Origin: JBBDMC01 sp963826055
Lineage (GTDB): Bacteria; Pseudomonadota; Alphaproteobacteria; Rhizobiales; Kaistiaceae
NCBI GenBank assembly: GCA_963826055.1
Contig: CAWGVO010000010.1
Span: forward strand, 40,973-104,972
Length of the DNA: 64,000 bases
Reading direction: 5' to 3'
The translations under genes were made by a program, and so were the position numbers. Shown in pieces: positions 56,548 through 64,000 of the stretch. How positions within the stretch are numbered: position 1 is the stretch's first letter; each line of letters starts with the position of its first letter. The notes under the pieces were generated by a model. It was not told the DNA's origin, ran no database searches, and saw nothing but the letters and a program-made list of their open reading frames with translations.

Positions 56548-57633
56548 GTGTCCGATTTGCCCAAGCACCTCCCTAGGCGAAAGCGCGCCCGACGTCCCAC
56601 GCTCAACGATGTCGCGGCGCGGGCCGGGGTGAGCGTCGTGACCGCTTCGCGCGTCTTGCGCCAACCTGCGATGGTCTCGGACGAGCTTCGCCAGCGCGTC
56701 GTGGCGGCCGTGCGAGCGCTCGCCTATGTTCCGAACCATCTGGCGAGCGCACTCGCTTCGTCGCGAACGGGAATCGTCGGGGCGCTTGTCCCGTCACTCA
56801 CCAACGGTGTGTTTTCCGACTACCTAAGAGCCCTTCACGACGTATTTTTGCCCGCCGGCTTTCAGGTGGTGGTGCTCAACACGCGTTACCAGCCACAGGA
56901 GGAAGACAGGGCCATCGCCACCCTCCTCGCCCTGCATCCGGAGGCAATCATTCTGGCCGGCATCGACCAGAGTCCTGAAGCTCGCCACTTACTCGAGCAG
57001 GCGGGCATCCCGATCATCCAAACGATGGAAATCACGGACGATCCGATCGACATCAACATCGGTTTGTCCCAGGTCGACGCCGGGAGAGCCGCGACGCGCT
57101 ATCTCTACGGCCTCGGCTGTCGCCGTATCGGACATATCGCTGCGCGAATGGAACCGCGCGCGAGGCGGCGCATGGATGGCTACCTGATGGCCATCAGGGA
57201 CGCGGGCCTCGACGCCTCCGGCCTCACCGCGACGACGCGGCGGCCTTCGACGGTGCGCCTTGGAGCGGAACTCTTCAGTGAGGTGCTCACGCAGTCGCCG
57301 GACCTCGACGGGATGTTTTGCTGCAATGACGACCTCGCCCTCGGCGCCCTGTTCGAATGTCAACGCCGCGGCATCCGCGTCCCTGACGACATCTCGATCA
57401 TCGGCTTCAACGACCTTGAATTCTGCGACAGCACCTTTCCGTCGCTGACCTCGGTCGCGATTCCACGCCACGAGATGGCGCGACGCGCCGCGGAGATTGT
57501 CCTCGAGATCGTGCGCGGCTCGGGCAAGCGGCCGAGAAGCCGGCGGATCGATCTCGGCTTTACCATCAAGGATCGTCAAAGCACCCGGCCGAGGCAGGCG
57601 GTGCGAAGGCGATCCGCCGCAGCGCAAAAGTGA
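56548..57633 (+). CDS. LacI-family transcriptional regulator
   Basis: A 361-residue regulator. The HTH is LNDVAARAGVSVVTASR and the hinge LAYVPNHLASALAS; the effector domain (GIVGALVPSLTNGVFSDYLR, FCCNDDLALGALFECQRRGI) is related to sugar-binding proteins. GTG 56548 follows AGGGA; an earlier GTG at 56509 is in frame. It is divergent from the transporter operon and likely represses it until its sugar binds. Confidence 0.9.
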   Translation: MSDLPKHLPRRKRARRPTLNDVAARAGVSVVTASRVLRQPAMVSDELRQRVVAAVRALAYVPNHLASALASSRTGIVGALVPSLTNGVFSDYLRALHDVFLPAGFQVVVLNTRYQPQEEDRAIATLLALHPEAIILAGIDQSPEARHLLEQAGIPIIQTMEITDDPIDINIGLSQVDAGRAATRYLYGLGCRRIGHIAARMEPRARRRMDGYLMAIRDAGLDASGLTATTRRPSTVRLGAELFSEVLTQSPDLDGMFCCNDDLALGALFECQRRGIRVPDDISIIGFNDLEFCDSTFPSLTSVAIPRHEMARRAAEIVLEIVRGSGKRPRSRRIDLGFTIKDRQSTRPRQAVRRRSAAAQK

Positions 57634-57639
57634 ATGCGC

Positions 57640-57960
57640 GCGCCAGGGGAAACCGCATTGGCGGAGCGAACGAATGGCTCTTGTGGGTACGATTTCGAAT
57701 GCAACGACAAACGCTTCTACGACCTGACCGTCCCGACGGCGCAGAAGGTTGCTCTTCGACAAGTGCCGCTGGCCCGAAGGACCGGTGCGGTTTGCCGGCG
57801 ATCCCCGCAAACGTAGTGGCGGGCGGCCCCCTGGCACAGACAAATGAGAAGCAGCTGATCGTCGTACGGTCTAGAGTAATCGCTGCGTCGGAACAAGTTG
57901 CTGAAGTCCGCCACTGCGATCCATGCCAGTTTGGCAAAGATCGTTGGGTGTGATGCGCTT
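57640..57960 (-). pseudogene. Fragment of an uncharacterised conserved protein
   Basis: One frame reads FAKLAWIAVADFSNLFRRSD, then YSRPYDDQLLLICLCQGAAR before breaking into other frames. It looks like the N-terminal part of a conserved alphaproteobacterial protein of unknown function. Multiple frame changes follow, so it is decayed. It marks the start of the decayed island. Confidence 0.5.
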
Positions 57961-57995
57961 GAACGAGCGATTTTCAGAACTGTTGATCGGCACTG

Positions 57996-58265
57996 TCAGC
58001 CTCGCGAAGTCGAGTAAACCGGTAGAAGATCATCCTTACGGCATCCACCATGCTCTGAGACGCGCCGACTGATGTTGGACCGAACGTTTGGGCCTCGTGC
58101 GCTGACGTGTTTGAACTGGAAACCGGCCATCAGCGCAGCTGCTATCAGCTGTCCGTTTGACACGTACCGACCGAGCGCTCGTTCGGCTTTGTGCTTCAGG
58201 CCGTAGCTGGTGACGTCGAATTGGCATAGGCGCTCTCCGGCACCTCCACCGCTGCCGAACTTGGC
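57996..58265 (-). pseudogene. C-terminal fragment of a second conserved protein
   Basis: An open frame without start: LCQFDVTSYGLKHKAERALG, YVSNGQLIAAALMAGFQFKH, then PNVRSNISRRVS and a stop at 57996. It is protein-like throughout. The frame is separated from the next fragment by a TGA only. Unknown family. Confidence 0.5.
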
Positions 58266-58268
58266 TCG

Positions 58269-58830
58269 TCAGATCTCGACCGACCACACTTGAACTCCGC
58301 GAGTGTCGAATTCGTTCAGATGCCGCAAGTTGGGGAATTTCCGTGAGCCGAAGAAGACGTAGCGGTGCCGCTCGGGCCGGGTGGCCAACTTCGTCAGATC
58401 CGTTTGGAGCTTTCGATTGTTGCGCGGGTCTACTGCCGCAAATGTTTCTGCTCCGACGAGACCATCGCTCCATGCTCATGATGTCGAGCGGCAGTGCCAT
58501 GTGGGCACCCGGCGCCACGTTGTATCCACCGGCATCAGGGTGCCACCGCAACAGTAGCCGCGCCGCCGCGAGGGCGACTGCATACGTCCAGGTCTGGTTG
58601 ATCTGCTCGATGACGTTGAGCGGGCGACCATCGATCGGGTGTCGGCCGACCAGCTCGAACTTCATCAGGCGCAGGAGGTCGAGCGGCTCCCCGTCGCATG
58701 CGCGCAACCAATCTTTCAGGTGCGCGCCCGCAGCTCGGACCCTTTCGAGGTACCGCTCGACGTCGGCCTCGTCTCTGATCGTCAGAAACGACTGCAGACT
58801 GGTGATCGATCGGCCTAGGCGCATCGGCAC
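58269..58830 (-). pseudogene. Uncharacterised protein, one frameshift
   Basis: Frame 1 reads ITSLQSFLTIRDEADVERYL, LDLLRLMKFELVGRHPIDGR and LNVIEQINQTWTYAVALAAA. After a shift near 58480 it continues LVGAETFAAVDPRNNRKLQT, ERHRYVFFGSRKFPNLRHLN and ends VQVWSVEI. About 186 residues together. VFFGSRKFPNL suggests an enzyme fold but I do not recognise it. Confidence 0.5.
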
Positions 58831-58879
58831 TATAGTGTCGACAAACCGCCGCAGATGATATCGGTATTATAGTTCCTCG

Positions 58880-59707
58880 ACCAACAGGCGGACTCCTCCG
58901 CCATTCCATCAGCATGCCGCGCAGCGTCGGTCCCATCGGCACCTCGCGGGTGCCGGCCTCGGTCTTGGTCATCGGGGTGATCGATCCGTCGCGCTCCTGT
59001 ATCCGGCGGATGCGGATCACATTGGCGTCGAAGTCGACGTCCTCCCACAGCAGGCCCAGCTGCTCGCTGGGTCGTGTTCCGGCGAGGAACGGGAAGGCAT
59101 AGTAGACGCCATGCTCGGGGTCGGCGCGGGCCGCCTCGATGATGCGGGCGATGTCGGGCGGGGTAAGGATCGCCTTCTTGACCTTCTGTCGGCCTCTTCC
59201 TAGGCCGAGGGGCATCGACGGCGCCCGAACGCCGTAGTCCTCCTCGGAGAGCGCGAGGATCGACTTCAGCAGCGACTTCGCCCGGTTGGCGGTGTAGGCG
59301 CCGACTTGGTCGGTGACGGCCCGGTGCCAGGTGCGGATGTCGGCCGTCGTGAGGTCGGTGACCTTGAGCCGACCCAGGCGCGACCGGATGTGGCCGACGA
59401 CGAAGCGGTGGGCGGTCAGCGTGTTCGCCTTGACGTTGCCGGCGCGGTCGTCGAGCCAGTGGTCGACCGCTTCGGCGACGGTCGGCACCGTCTTCTCGTC
59501 GACGTAGGTGCCGCTGCCGACCTTGAGGATCAGTTCACTCCGGCGGGTCAGTGCCAGCTTGTGGGTCTCGAAAAACTCCTGCCGGCGCCCGCCGGTCTTC
59601 GGGTCCTTGTAGTTGAGGACGTAGCGGGTCTGCTGGACGACGGCGCCGCTCAGGAGCTTCCGCTTGCGGACGCGCCGGGTGAGGTTGATCGAGAATTCCA
59701 TCTTCAT
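58880..59707 (-). pseudogene. Tyrosine integrase, C-terminally truncated
   Basis: Phage-type site-specific recombinase. The SAM-like core-binding domain (TVAEAVDHWLDDRAGNVKAN) and the start of the catalytic domain (PFLAGTRPSEQLGLLWEDVD with the first Arg, R212) are present. After MLMEWRR near 58894 the sequence no longer matches, so the HxxR and the nucleophile Tyr are missing. It cannot recombine on its own. Confidence 0.8.
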
Positions 59708-60002
59708 GCTCCGGGTTCACCTATGATCCCGAAGAAGAAAATCGCGCCGGTAACCGGCACAATGAATCGCCAGTGGCAGCGAAGACGCGACGGGGAAACT
59801 CGGACGTGTAACCACGACGGTAACCGAGACATGCGCGGTGATCCCTCGACCGCGGCGAGCGGCGGGCGAGAACACACTCGCCCCAACCCGAGCCGGGTTG
59901 AAGTCGCGAGCGACGGGACAATTCGGAACTGCAGCGGGCAGACGGTACAGACCGCGGTTGCAGACCGCGGTTGGAGGGCGTCTGACGAGCCGGTTCGGGT
60001 GA

Positions 60003-60834
60003 CCTGGAGCAACCGCCCGGTGTCGAACGATGAATCACCGTCGATCTTCAGCGGCTCGAAGCAGAGGTACTGGTACCTTGTGGGCCTCGGAACAGGATCA
60101 CCCAGGTTGACGATGATACGACCCTCCTCGAGCCAAATACCACGGCCGCGGATGTTGCGCGGGTTGAAGGGGCCCGCTAGGCGGCAGGCCTCCATGAGCG
60201 CCTCGCCGGCGGCAAACGCGCTGAAGAGGCCTTTTTCGGACGGGTACCGCGCAGCCCAGAACTGCGACGGGGCAAGACCGAGGAGGTGCTGGGGCGACAG
60301 GAGCTGGCCCGAGGAAATCACGACAACAATGCTCCGGGTCTGGTCACGGAATGCGAGGTTTCCGTCGCGGGTGTAGCCCAACGCGATGGGGCCTTCTTCA
60401 TCGGGCACGTAGGGCCTCGCCGTACCCGCGACGTTGCCCAGGCCTTTCTCTTTGGCACTCCGCAGCATGCCCGGTGTCTCGGCGCGCGTGTTGCCGGCAT
60501 AATCGTGGTGGAAGAGAGCGTTCATGCATTCGGCAAGCCACTCGACGTTGTCGGTCAGCTTCGCGATTCCGGAACTGGTCAGCGACAGCATCGCCTGATG
60601 CGCTTTGACATCAGCGGCGCCTTCGATAATTGCCTTCGCGTGGTCGCTGCGCACGACTGCGGCGATGATCGTGGCCTTCTGCGTCGTCAGGAGAGGCAGC
60701 TCGGCGGGCTCGATGTCGAGGAGCGATCTGCCTCGCCATTCGTACTGCCTCCCCGACGGGTGCCCGGACGGCGGGACGAGCGTCATGCCATTGGTTGCAA
60801 AGATTTCGACTGCCGGCGCGTTTCTGACGCGTCG
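60003..60834 (-). pseudogene. Fragment of a mobile-element DNA primase/helicase
   Basis: Reads APAVEIFATNGMTLVPPSGH and PSGRQYEWRGRSLL (primase-polymerase style), then GPIALGYTRDGNLAFRDQTR, VVISSGQLLSPQHLLGLAPS and IRGRGIWLEEGRIIVNLGDP, as in phage/P4-type primase-helicase proteins. Both ends are missing: the start is fused to another gene's frame and the 3' end decays near 60000. Confidence 0.65.
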
Positions 60835-61165
60835 GGTGGACCTCGCGAAACTCCATCGCGGCGGCAAGCAAATCGATATCGCCGTCAGATACGCGGGGCT
60901 TGGACAAAAAGCGCCGGCGTTCAAAAAGGTCGGCCATCAGTTCGCGCACTTCGTTGGTTATTGGTTTGGGTGACCGCAACAAAGCGACGAGCTTGTCTGC
61001 AGAGGCCCTCTCTTCCGCAAGTTCAATTGCCTCCAGCCAGCCAAGCAGTTCGAACTCGCGGCTCAGACCGTGGCTTTTGGGTTTCCGTTGGCTGCGTGAT
61101 TTCGGCTTGTGCGTGCCCTTCGACGTGGCCCGTTTTGTTGCGTGTGCCATAGCTGGACCGCTCAC
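60611..61165 (-). CDS. Island protein of unknown function, probably truncated
   Basis: Coupled to the XRE gene by an ATGA overlap (61162-61165). The first 115 residues look natural: basic N-terminus (SKGTHKPKSRSQRKPKSHG), then LLGWLEAIELAEERASADKL and PITNEVRELMADLFERRRFL. After REVHPTRQKR the frame turns into GC-rich non-natural sequence while a different frame continues as the primase fragment, so the original stop has been lost. Start may be MAHATKR (61150). Confidence 0.55.
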   Translation of the reverse strand: MSGPAMAHATKRATSKGTHKPKSRSQRKPKSHGLSREFELLGWLEAIELAEERASADKLVALLRSPKPITNEVRELMADLFERRRFLSKPRVSDGDIDLLAAAMEFREVHPTRQKRAGSRNLCNQWHDARPAVRAPVGEAVRMARQIAPRHRARRAASPDDAEGHDHRRSRAQRPREGNYRRRR

Positions 61166-61383
61166 CTTCGGCGTTGCGGCTCCTCCAGTAGCTTTGCCGA
61201 CGGTACCTTCAGCGCTTTGGCGAGCCTCTCGACCACGGTCACGGTCGGGTTACGGACGCCGCGTTCCACGCCGCTGACGTAGGTGCGGTGCAAGCCGCTT
61301 TCGAAGGCGAGGTCCTCCTGCGAGAGCTCGCGTTCAAGCCGATATTTGCGAACGTTGAGGCCGACCCGTCGCCGCACTTCCAT
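61162..61383 (-). CDS. XRE-family regulator
   Basis: A 73-residue single HTH: RKYRLERELSQEDLAFESGL and HRTYVSGVERGVRNPTVTVV are the HTH_3 helices. It is the type that controls phages or restriction systems. It sits at the head of the island operon with its stop overlapping the next start, and would regulate this operon or the divergent gene. Confidence 0.85.
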   Translation of the reverse strand: MEVRRRVGLNVRKYRLERELSQEDLAFESGLHRTYVSGVERGVRNPTVTVVERLAKALKVPSAKLLEEPQRRR

Positions 61384-61477
61384 GCGGTAATGGGAGCGAC
61401 GATGCCGATCATCGGTCTACAGACTATGAGTTACATTTGGCTGGACATGACGGGTCGTCGGCGGCACTAACCAGCGC

Positions 61478-62011
61478 ATGGCTGTCGTGCCGGCGCGCCA
61501 AGACGAAGCCCATTATCGCCGCTCTTCCCTGCGTGAGAAGGTGATCGAGCACCTTTTCGTCGGGGAGCTGCTGCGCGTCCTGTGGCGGCAAGGGCGGACA
61601 GACTTCGAGGTGTTGCGTGCCGAAGTGGATAATGGCGGCTACGACCTCGCCATCGAATGCGGCGGCGTCCTGCGCCATATACAGCTGAAGTCCAGTCATT
61701 CGACTGCCAGGACGGGGTACGTGAATGTCCACATCAATCTTTCAGCCAAGCCAAGCGGCTGCGTGATCTGGATACTCTTCGATCCCGAGACGCTCGAACT
61801 CGGTCCGTTCCGCTGGCTTGGTTCTGAGCCTGGAGTTGCGCTCGGTGATCTCGGAGAGCGTGTCACTCGCCATACGCGGCGCAACCAGGCCGGTATCCGT
61901 GGCGAGCGACGAGAGCTGCGTAGCAAATCGAAAACCGAGTTCACCGAGCTCGGCACCATCGAGGAAGTTGCCAGAATGCTGTTTGGAGAAGCGACGGCCG
62001 GAGGGAATTGA
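61478..62011 (+). CDS. PD-(D/E)XK nuclease-like protein
   Basis: A 177-residue protein with a restriction-endonuclease-like core: GELLRVLWRQGRTDFEVLRA, NGGYDLAIECGGVLRHIQLK. The D-x-x-x-E and Q-x-K (YDLAIE, IQLK) fit PD-(D/E)XK chemistry. A C-terminal helical part follows. It is divergent from the XRE gene with 94 bases between. Nuclease activity is inferred; no methylase is nearby. Confidence 0.6.
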   Translation: MAVVPARQDEAHYRRSSLREKVIEHLFVGELLRVLWRQGRTDFEVLRAEVDNGGYDLAIECGGVLRHIQLKSSHSTARTGYVNVHINLSAKPSGCVIWILFDPETLELGPFRWLGSEPGVALGDLGERVTRHTRRNQAGIRGERRELRSKSKTEFTELGTIEEVARMLFGEATAGGN

Positions 62012-62254
62012 AATCGACGTTGGCGCGTGCCGTTCGCGCTTCAATTCGTGACGATTATTCCTCGATGCGCTGACACGCGCTGAGGTTCGGATCGCTCAGA
62101 TCGCAGTCCCAGACCGTGATCGGCAGTCGATACTCCTGAATGATGCGATGCTGGCGACGCGCCCGACGAATATGCCCTCCCCCTCGGTTGCGCGGCGCAA
62201 CAGGAAATTGGCGGTCGTGTTCCTCGTGTTCCTGGCGCGCCCCAATGAATCCGT
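62012..62254. other. Gap without recognised gene
   Basis: 243 bases between two convergent genes. Overlapping open frames here have no family features. I see no repeat or terminator of note. Confidence 0.5.
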
Positions 62255-62683
62255 TCAGTTGAAAGCGAAAACCGCGCACAACACCACCAGCACCATGCTG
62301 ATCCCAGCGGCCCTGCCGCTGACCAACATCGTGCGCAGAGCCGATTTGTCGCCCCCACGAAAGCGTCGCCCACCCCATTGGTGTAGGCCGACCCCAATCA
62401 CAGCCGCCGCGACGAAGACCATCTTCAGCCAGAACCACCAGTTAAATCCAGCGGTGCCATCAAACTTGAGCCAAACCATCAGCGGCCCGGTGACGAGCAG
62501 GACGACAAGGCCAATCGCGCCAACCCGCGAGAGGGCTTTCTCAGTGGCCCACACGAGGTCCGGATGGTCGTTCACCTCGGCTATGAACTGAGGGCCTGTC
62601 ACACCCAACGCGATGCCACCACCGAGGGCCATCGCAACTCCAACGAAGTGAAGCCACAACAGGATGTTTGAAATGACGGCCAT
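62255..62683 (-). CDS. Four-TM membrane protein
   Basis: A 142-residue inner-membrane protein with helices ILLWLHFVGVAMALGGGIAL, AIGLVVLLVTGPLMVWLKF, WWFWLKMVFVAAAVIGVGLH and AAGISMVLVVLCAVFAFN. A helix-1 His (LWLHFVGVA) and a later His suggest possible haem or copper binding, as in CopD/HemJ-like proteins, but this is not established. The start MAVISN has GGAGG 6 bases upstream. Confidence 0.7.
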   Translation of the reverse strand: MAVISNILLWLHFVGVAMALGGGIALGVTGPQFIAEVNDHPDLVWATEKALSRVGAIGLVVLLVTGPLMVWLKFDGTAGFNWWFWLKMVFVAAAVIGVGLHQWGGRRFRGGDKSALRTMLVSGRAAGISMVLVVLCAVFAFN

Positions 62684-62924
62684 TGTTTTTTCCTCCAATG
62701 CCTGAGCGTGCCCGCACCGGCGCAGGCAGTTTGCCCACGAAGCCATTGGTGCATCGGTCTCCGCCTCGTCATCGAGGCGTGGTTGTTGATGCTAACGCGG
62801 AGTGAAGGGGGACCCCCTGATTTCTGAGTGTTCCCAAACTCGACTGCAACAATTTGAGTCCAATATTCGGCAAATACAGAAAACGACTTCGTTTGGTTTC
62901 CACGAGTTCGAAGTGATTGTCAGC

Positions 62925-63305
62925 ATGAGGAAGCGTAAGACAGCAAAGGCAGTCCCGTACCCGGCTCCAAGGTCGGAACGCTCCCAGCAACTGATGCTTG
63001 GCGTTTTGCAAGGACTGGGGAGCCTCCCGTCCAACGATGACGAAATCGAGGATCGGGTGCTGGCGTGCCTGCTGGTCGCCTGGGGCGAAGTGGCTGCGAT
63101 GCAGGATGGCAGGCGTCGCGATGACATCGTCAACTCACTGGGGGATCTGACCAAACGAGTTGTCGGCAAGCTCGTTGCGGTCGGCGGAGAAGTTGGTGCG
63201 CGCGCCGAGTTGCGGGGCCAGTCGCTCGTTGAATTGCTTTACGACGCGCTCGATGAGGGGACGGCCGAAGAAATGGCGTTGCCGAAGAGCAGATCACGAC
63301 ACTAG
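62925..63305 (+). CDS. Hypothetical protein, 126 residues
   Basis: Unrecognised. The basic N-terminus (MRKRKTAKAVPYPAPRSERS) is followed by helices (DEIEDRVLACLLVAWGEVAA, GQSLVELLYDALDEGTAEE). The frame is open upstream to 62802, but that part is AT-richer. No clear Shine-Dalgarno at 62925, so the start is uncertain. Confidence 0.5.
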   Translation: MRKRKTAKAVPYPAPRSERSQQLMLGVLQGLGSLPSNDDEIEDRVLACLLVAWGEVAAMQDGRRRDDIVNSLGDLTKRVVGKLVAVGGEVGARAELRGQSLVELLYDALDEGTAEEMALPKSRSRH

Positions 63306-63376
63306 CCGTTTCAATCGACCCCGCGCGCCCTGGAGGCGACGCGGCGCGGACAAGGCGGCCGCAGTTGCCCGGATGG

Positions 63377-63793
63377 TCATCGCATATTGTTGATGATGCT
63401 CTTCTGGGACTGGTTGAGCGCCTTCAGTAAGTTGGTAGTCAATTGGACTGCCGTTTGTCTTTCACTCATGAGGCTCTGAAGCTGAATCATGTTGAGCTCG
63501 GCGCCCCCCCCCTGCAAACATGCGTTCAGCGCCGTCTCGCGTGCCTTCGTCTCACTTATTGCGGCACTCGGCCCGGCCGCCATGCACCACGCCCGGTGAC
63601 CGTTCGCATCGTTTGACCAGCGGGCGCCAGCGAGGCGACAATGGCCGCTCTGGTTCAAGCTGTTCTGCTCGACGGCGAGGGTGGCATACTGAGTGCAGGC
63701 ATCGGCAAGCGTGGCGGCCTGAGTTCCGCTGCCCGCAACCGCAAAAAATGCCGCGACGGCGACAGTCGAGAGAAGCTTCGACGTTTGGCGCAT
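63377..63793 (-). CDS. Secreted protein with Cys pairs, unknown function
   Basis: A 138-residue protein with a signal peptide (KLLSTVAVAAFFAVAGSG, cleavage near TQAA). The mature part has four cysteines (DACTQYATLA, SGHCRLAGAR, HRAWCMAAGP, NACLQGGG) that could form two disulphides, then a helical C-terminus (LMSERQTAVQLTTNLLKALN). Periplasmic. The start MRQTSK (63793) is preferred over 63862. Confidence 0.7.
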   Translation of the reverse strand: MRQTSKLLSTVAVAAFFAVAGSGTQAATLADACTQYATLAVEQNSLNQSGHCRLAGARWSNDANGHRAWCMAAGPSAAISETKARETALNACLQGGGAELNMIQLQSLMSERQTAVQLTTNLLKALNQSQKSIINNMR

Positions 63794-63927
63794 GGGTCCT
63801 CCTTGCCCCCGGCGAAGATTAGCGCGGAAGGCGGGTCGTGGCGATCCCGACAGCTTGTCCATGGCGGCTCGGAGCCGGCGAGCCGAACCAACGCTTGAAT
63901 TTATTCCTAGCCGTGGTCTGATCGGCC

Positions 63928-64000
63928 ATGGTCTGGACGATTCGAGACGACTTGCGGCTGACGATCCGAATGGGCCTGACGCGTGGACTGCGTCTCGTGC
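63928..64000 (+). CDS. Start of a gene running off the window
   Basis: ATG 63928 opens a frame (MVWTIRDDLRLTIRMGLTRG) that is still open at 64000. Too short to identify. Confidence 0.3.
   Translation, partial: MVWTIRDDLRLTIRMGLTRGLRLV

Noticed and set aside
57634..57953. Plus-strand frames after the LacI gene
   Set aside because: The protein-like signal is on the minus strand (DFSNLFRRSDYSRPYD); the plus frames are shadows.
62055..62438. Minus-strand frame overlapping the four-TM gene
   Set aside because: Overlaps the better supported gene with a strong ribosome site and has no features.

Overview
The window is GC-rich DNA from an alphaproteobacterium, most likely of the order Hyphomicrobiales (Rhizobiales). 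The evidence is gene order. The block dnaQ-coaE-maf-ppsR | hemE-hemJ-rho ... mnmE-mnmG-rsmG-parA-parB is the arrangement found around the chromosomal origin in this class, and leuS-lptE-holA, ftsK-lolA and glnK-amtB/tesB/ubiH-type blocks follow. Genes run away from the ppsR-hemE gap on both sides. That gap holds a perfect CtrA-type box (TTAA-N7-TTAA) and an AT-rich stretch, and two near-perfect parS sites lie 12-14 kb away beside parAB. I read 4673-5099 as the probable replication origin.

Layout. 1-4.7 kb: DedA fragment, luciferase-like oxidoreductase, dnaQ, DUF2630, coaE, maf, ppsR. 4.7-5.1 kb: candidate oriC. 5.1-8.1 kb: hemE, hemJ (frameshifted), rho. 8.2-14.6 kb: DUF2254 membrane protein, KTSC protein, PIN toxin/antitoxin pair, methyltransferase, DUF255 thioredoxin-like protein, DUF2652-SRPBCC protein. 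14.6-15.6 kb: palindromic repeats, two of which form inverted ends around a GIY-YIG nuclease gene. 15.6-21.3 kb: mnmE, mnmG, rsmG, parA, parB. 21.3-24.7 kb: repeats, four small genes, a TadG-like pilus protein. 24.8-26.3 kb: a second ParA with an RHH-like partner. 26.5-34.6 kb: holA, lptE and leuS, where the lptE-holA junction has been broken by inserted genes and carries partial duplicates of both genes.

34.7-50.7 kb: YggS-type PLP protein, an encapsulated-ferritin-like protein without encapsulin, L,D-transpeptidase, response regulator, cNMP-binding protein, lolA, ftsK, amtB, glnK, tesB, ubiquinone-type monooxygenase, GST, MarR, Trm112, Lon-N domain, cnoX and a YbaK/ProX-type deacylase. From about 33.5 to 50.7 kb many essential genes carry single-base indels, which suggests sequence error; their coordinates here span the reconstructed gene. 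50.8-51.6 kb: tRNA-Gly followed by a 0.7 kb insert carrying DUF6481 and ending in a copy of the tRNA 3' end. 51.6-57.6 kb: a CUT2 sugar ABC transporter operon with a divergent LacI regulator. 57.6-62.0 kb: a decayed mobile island (truncated integrase, primase fragment, XRE regulator, PD-(D/E)XK-like protein). 62.0-64.0 kb: small uncharacterised genes.

How it works together: the left and central parts are core replication, segregation, translation and haem-synthesis functions arranged around the origin. Accessory material has entered at four places: the REP/GIY-YIG locus, the lptE-holA junction, the tRNA-Gly site, and the 57.6-62 kb island.
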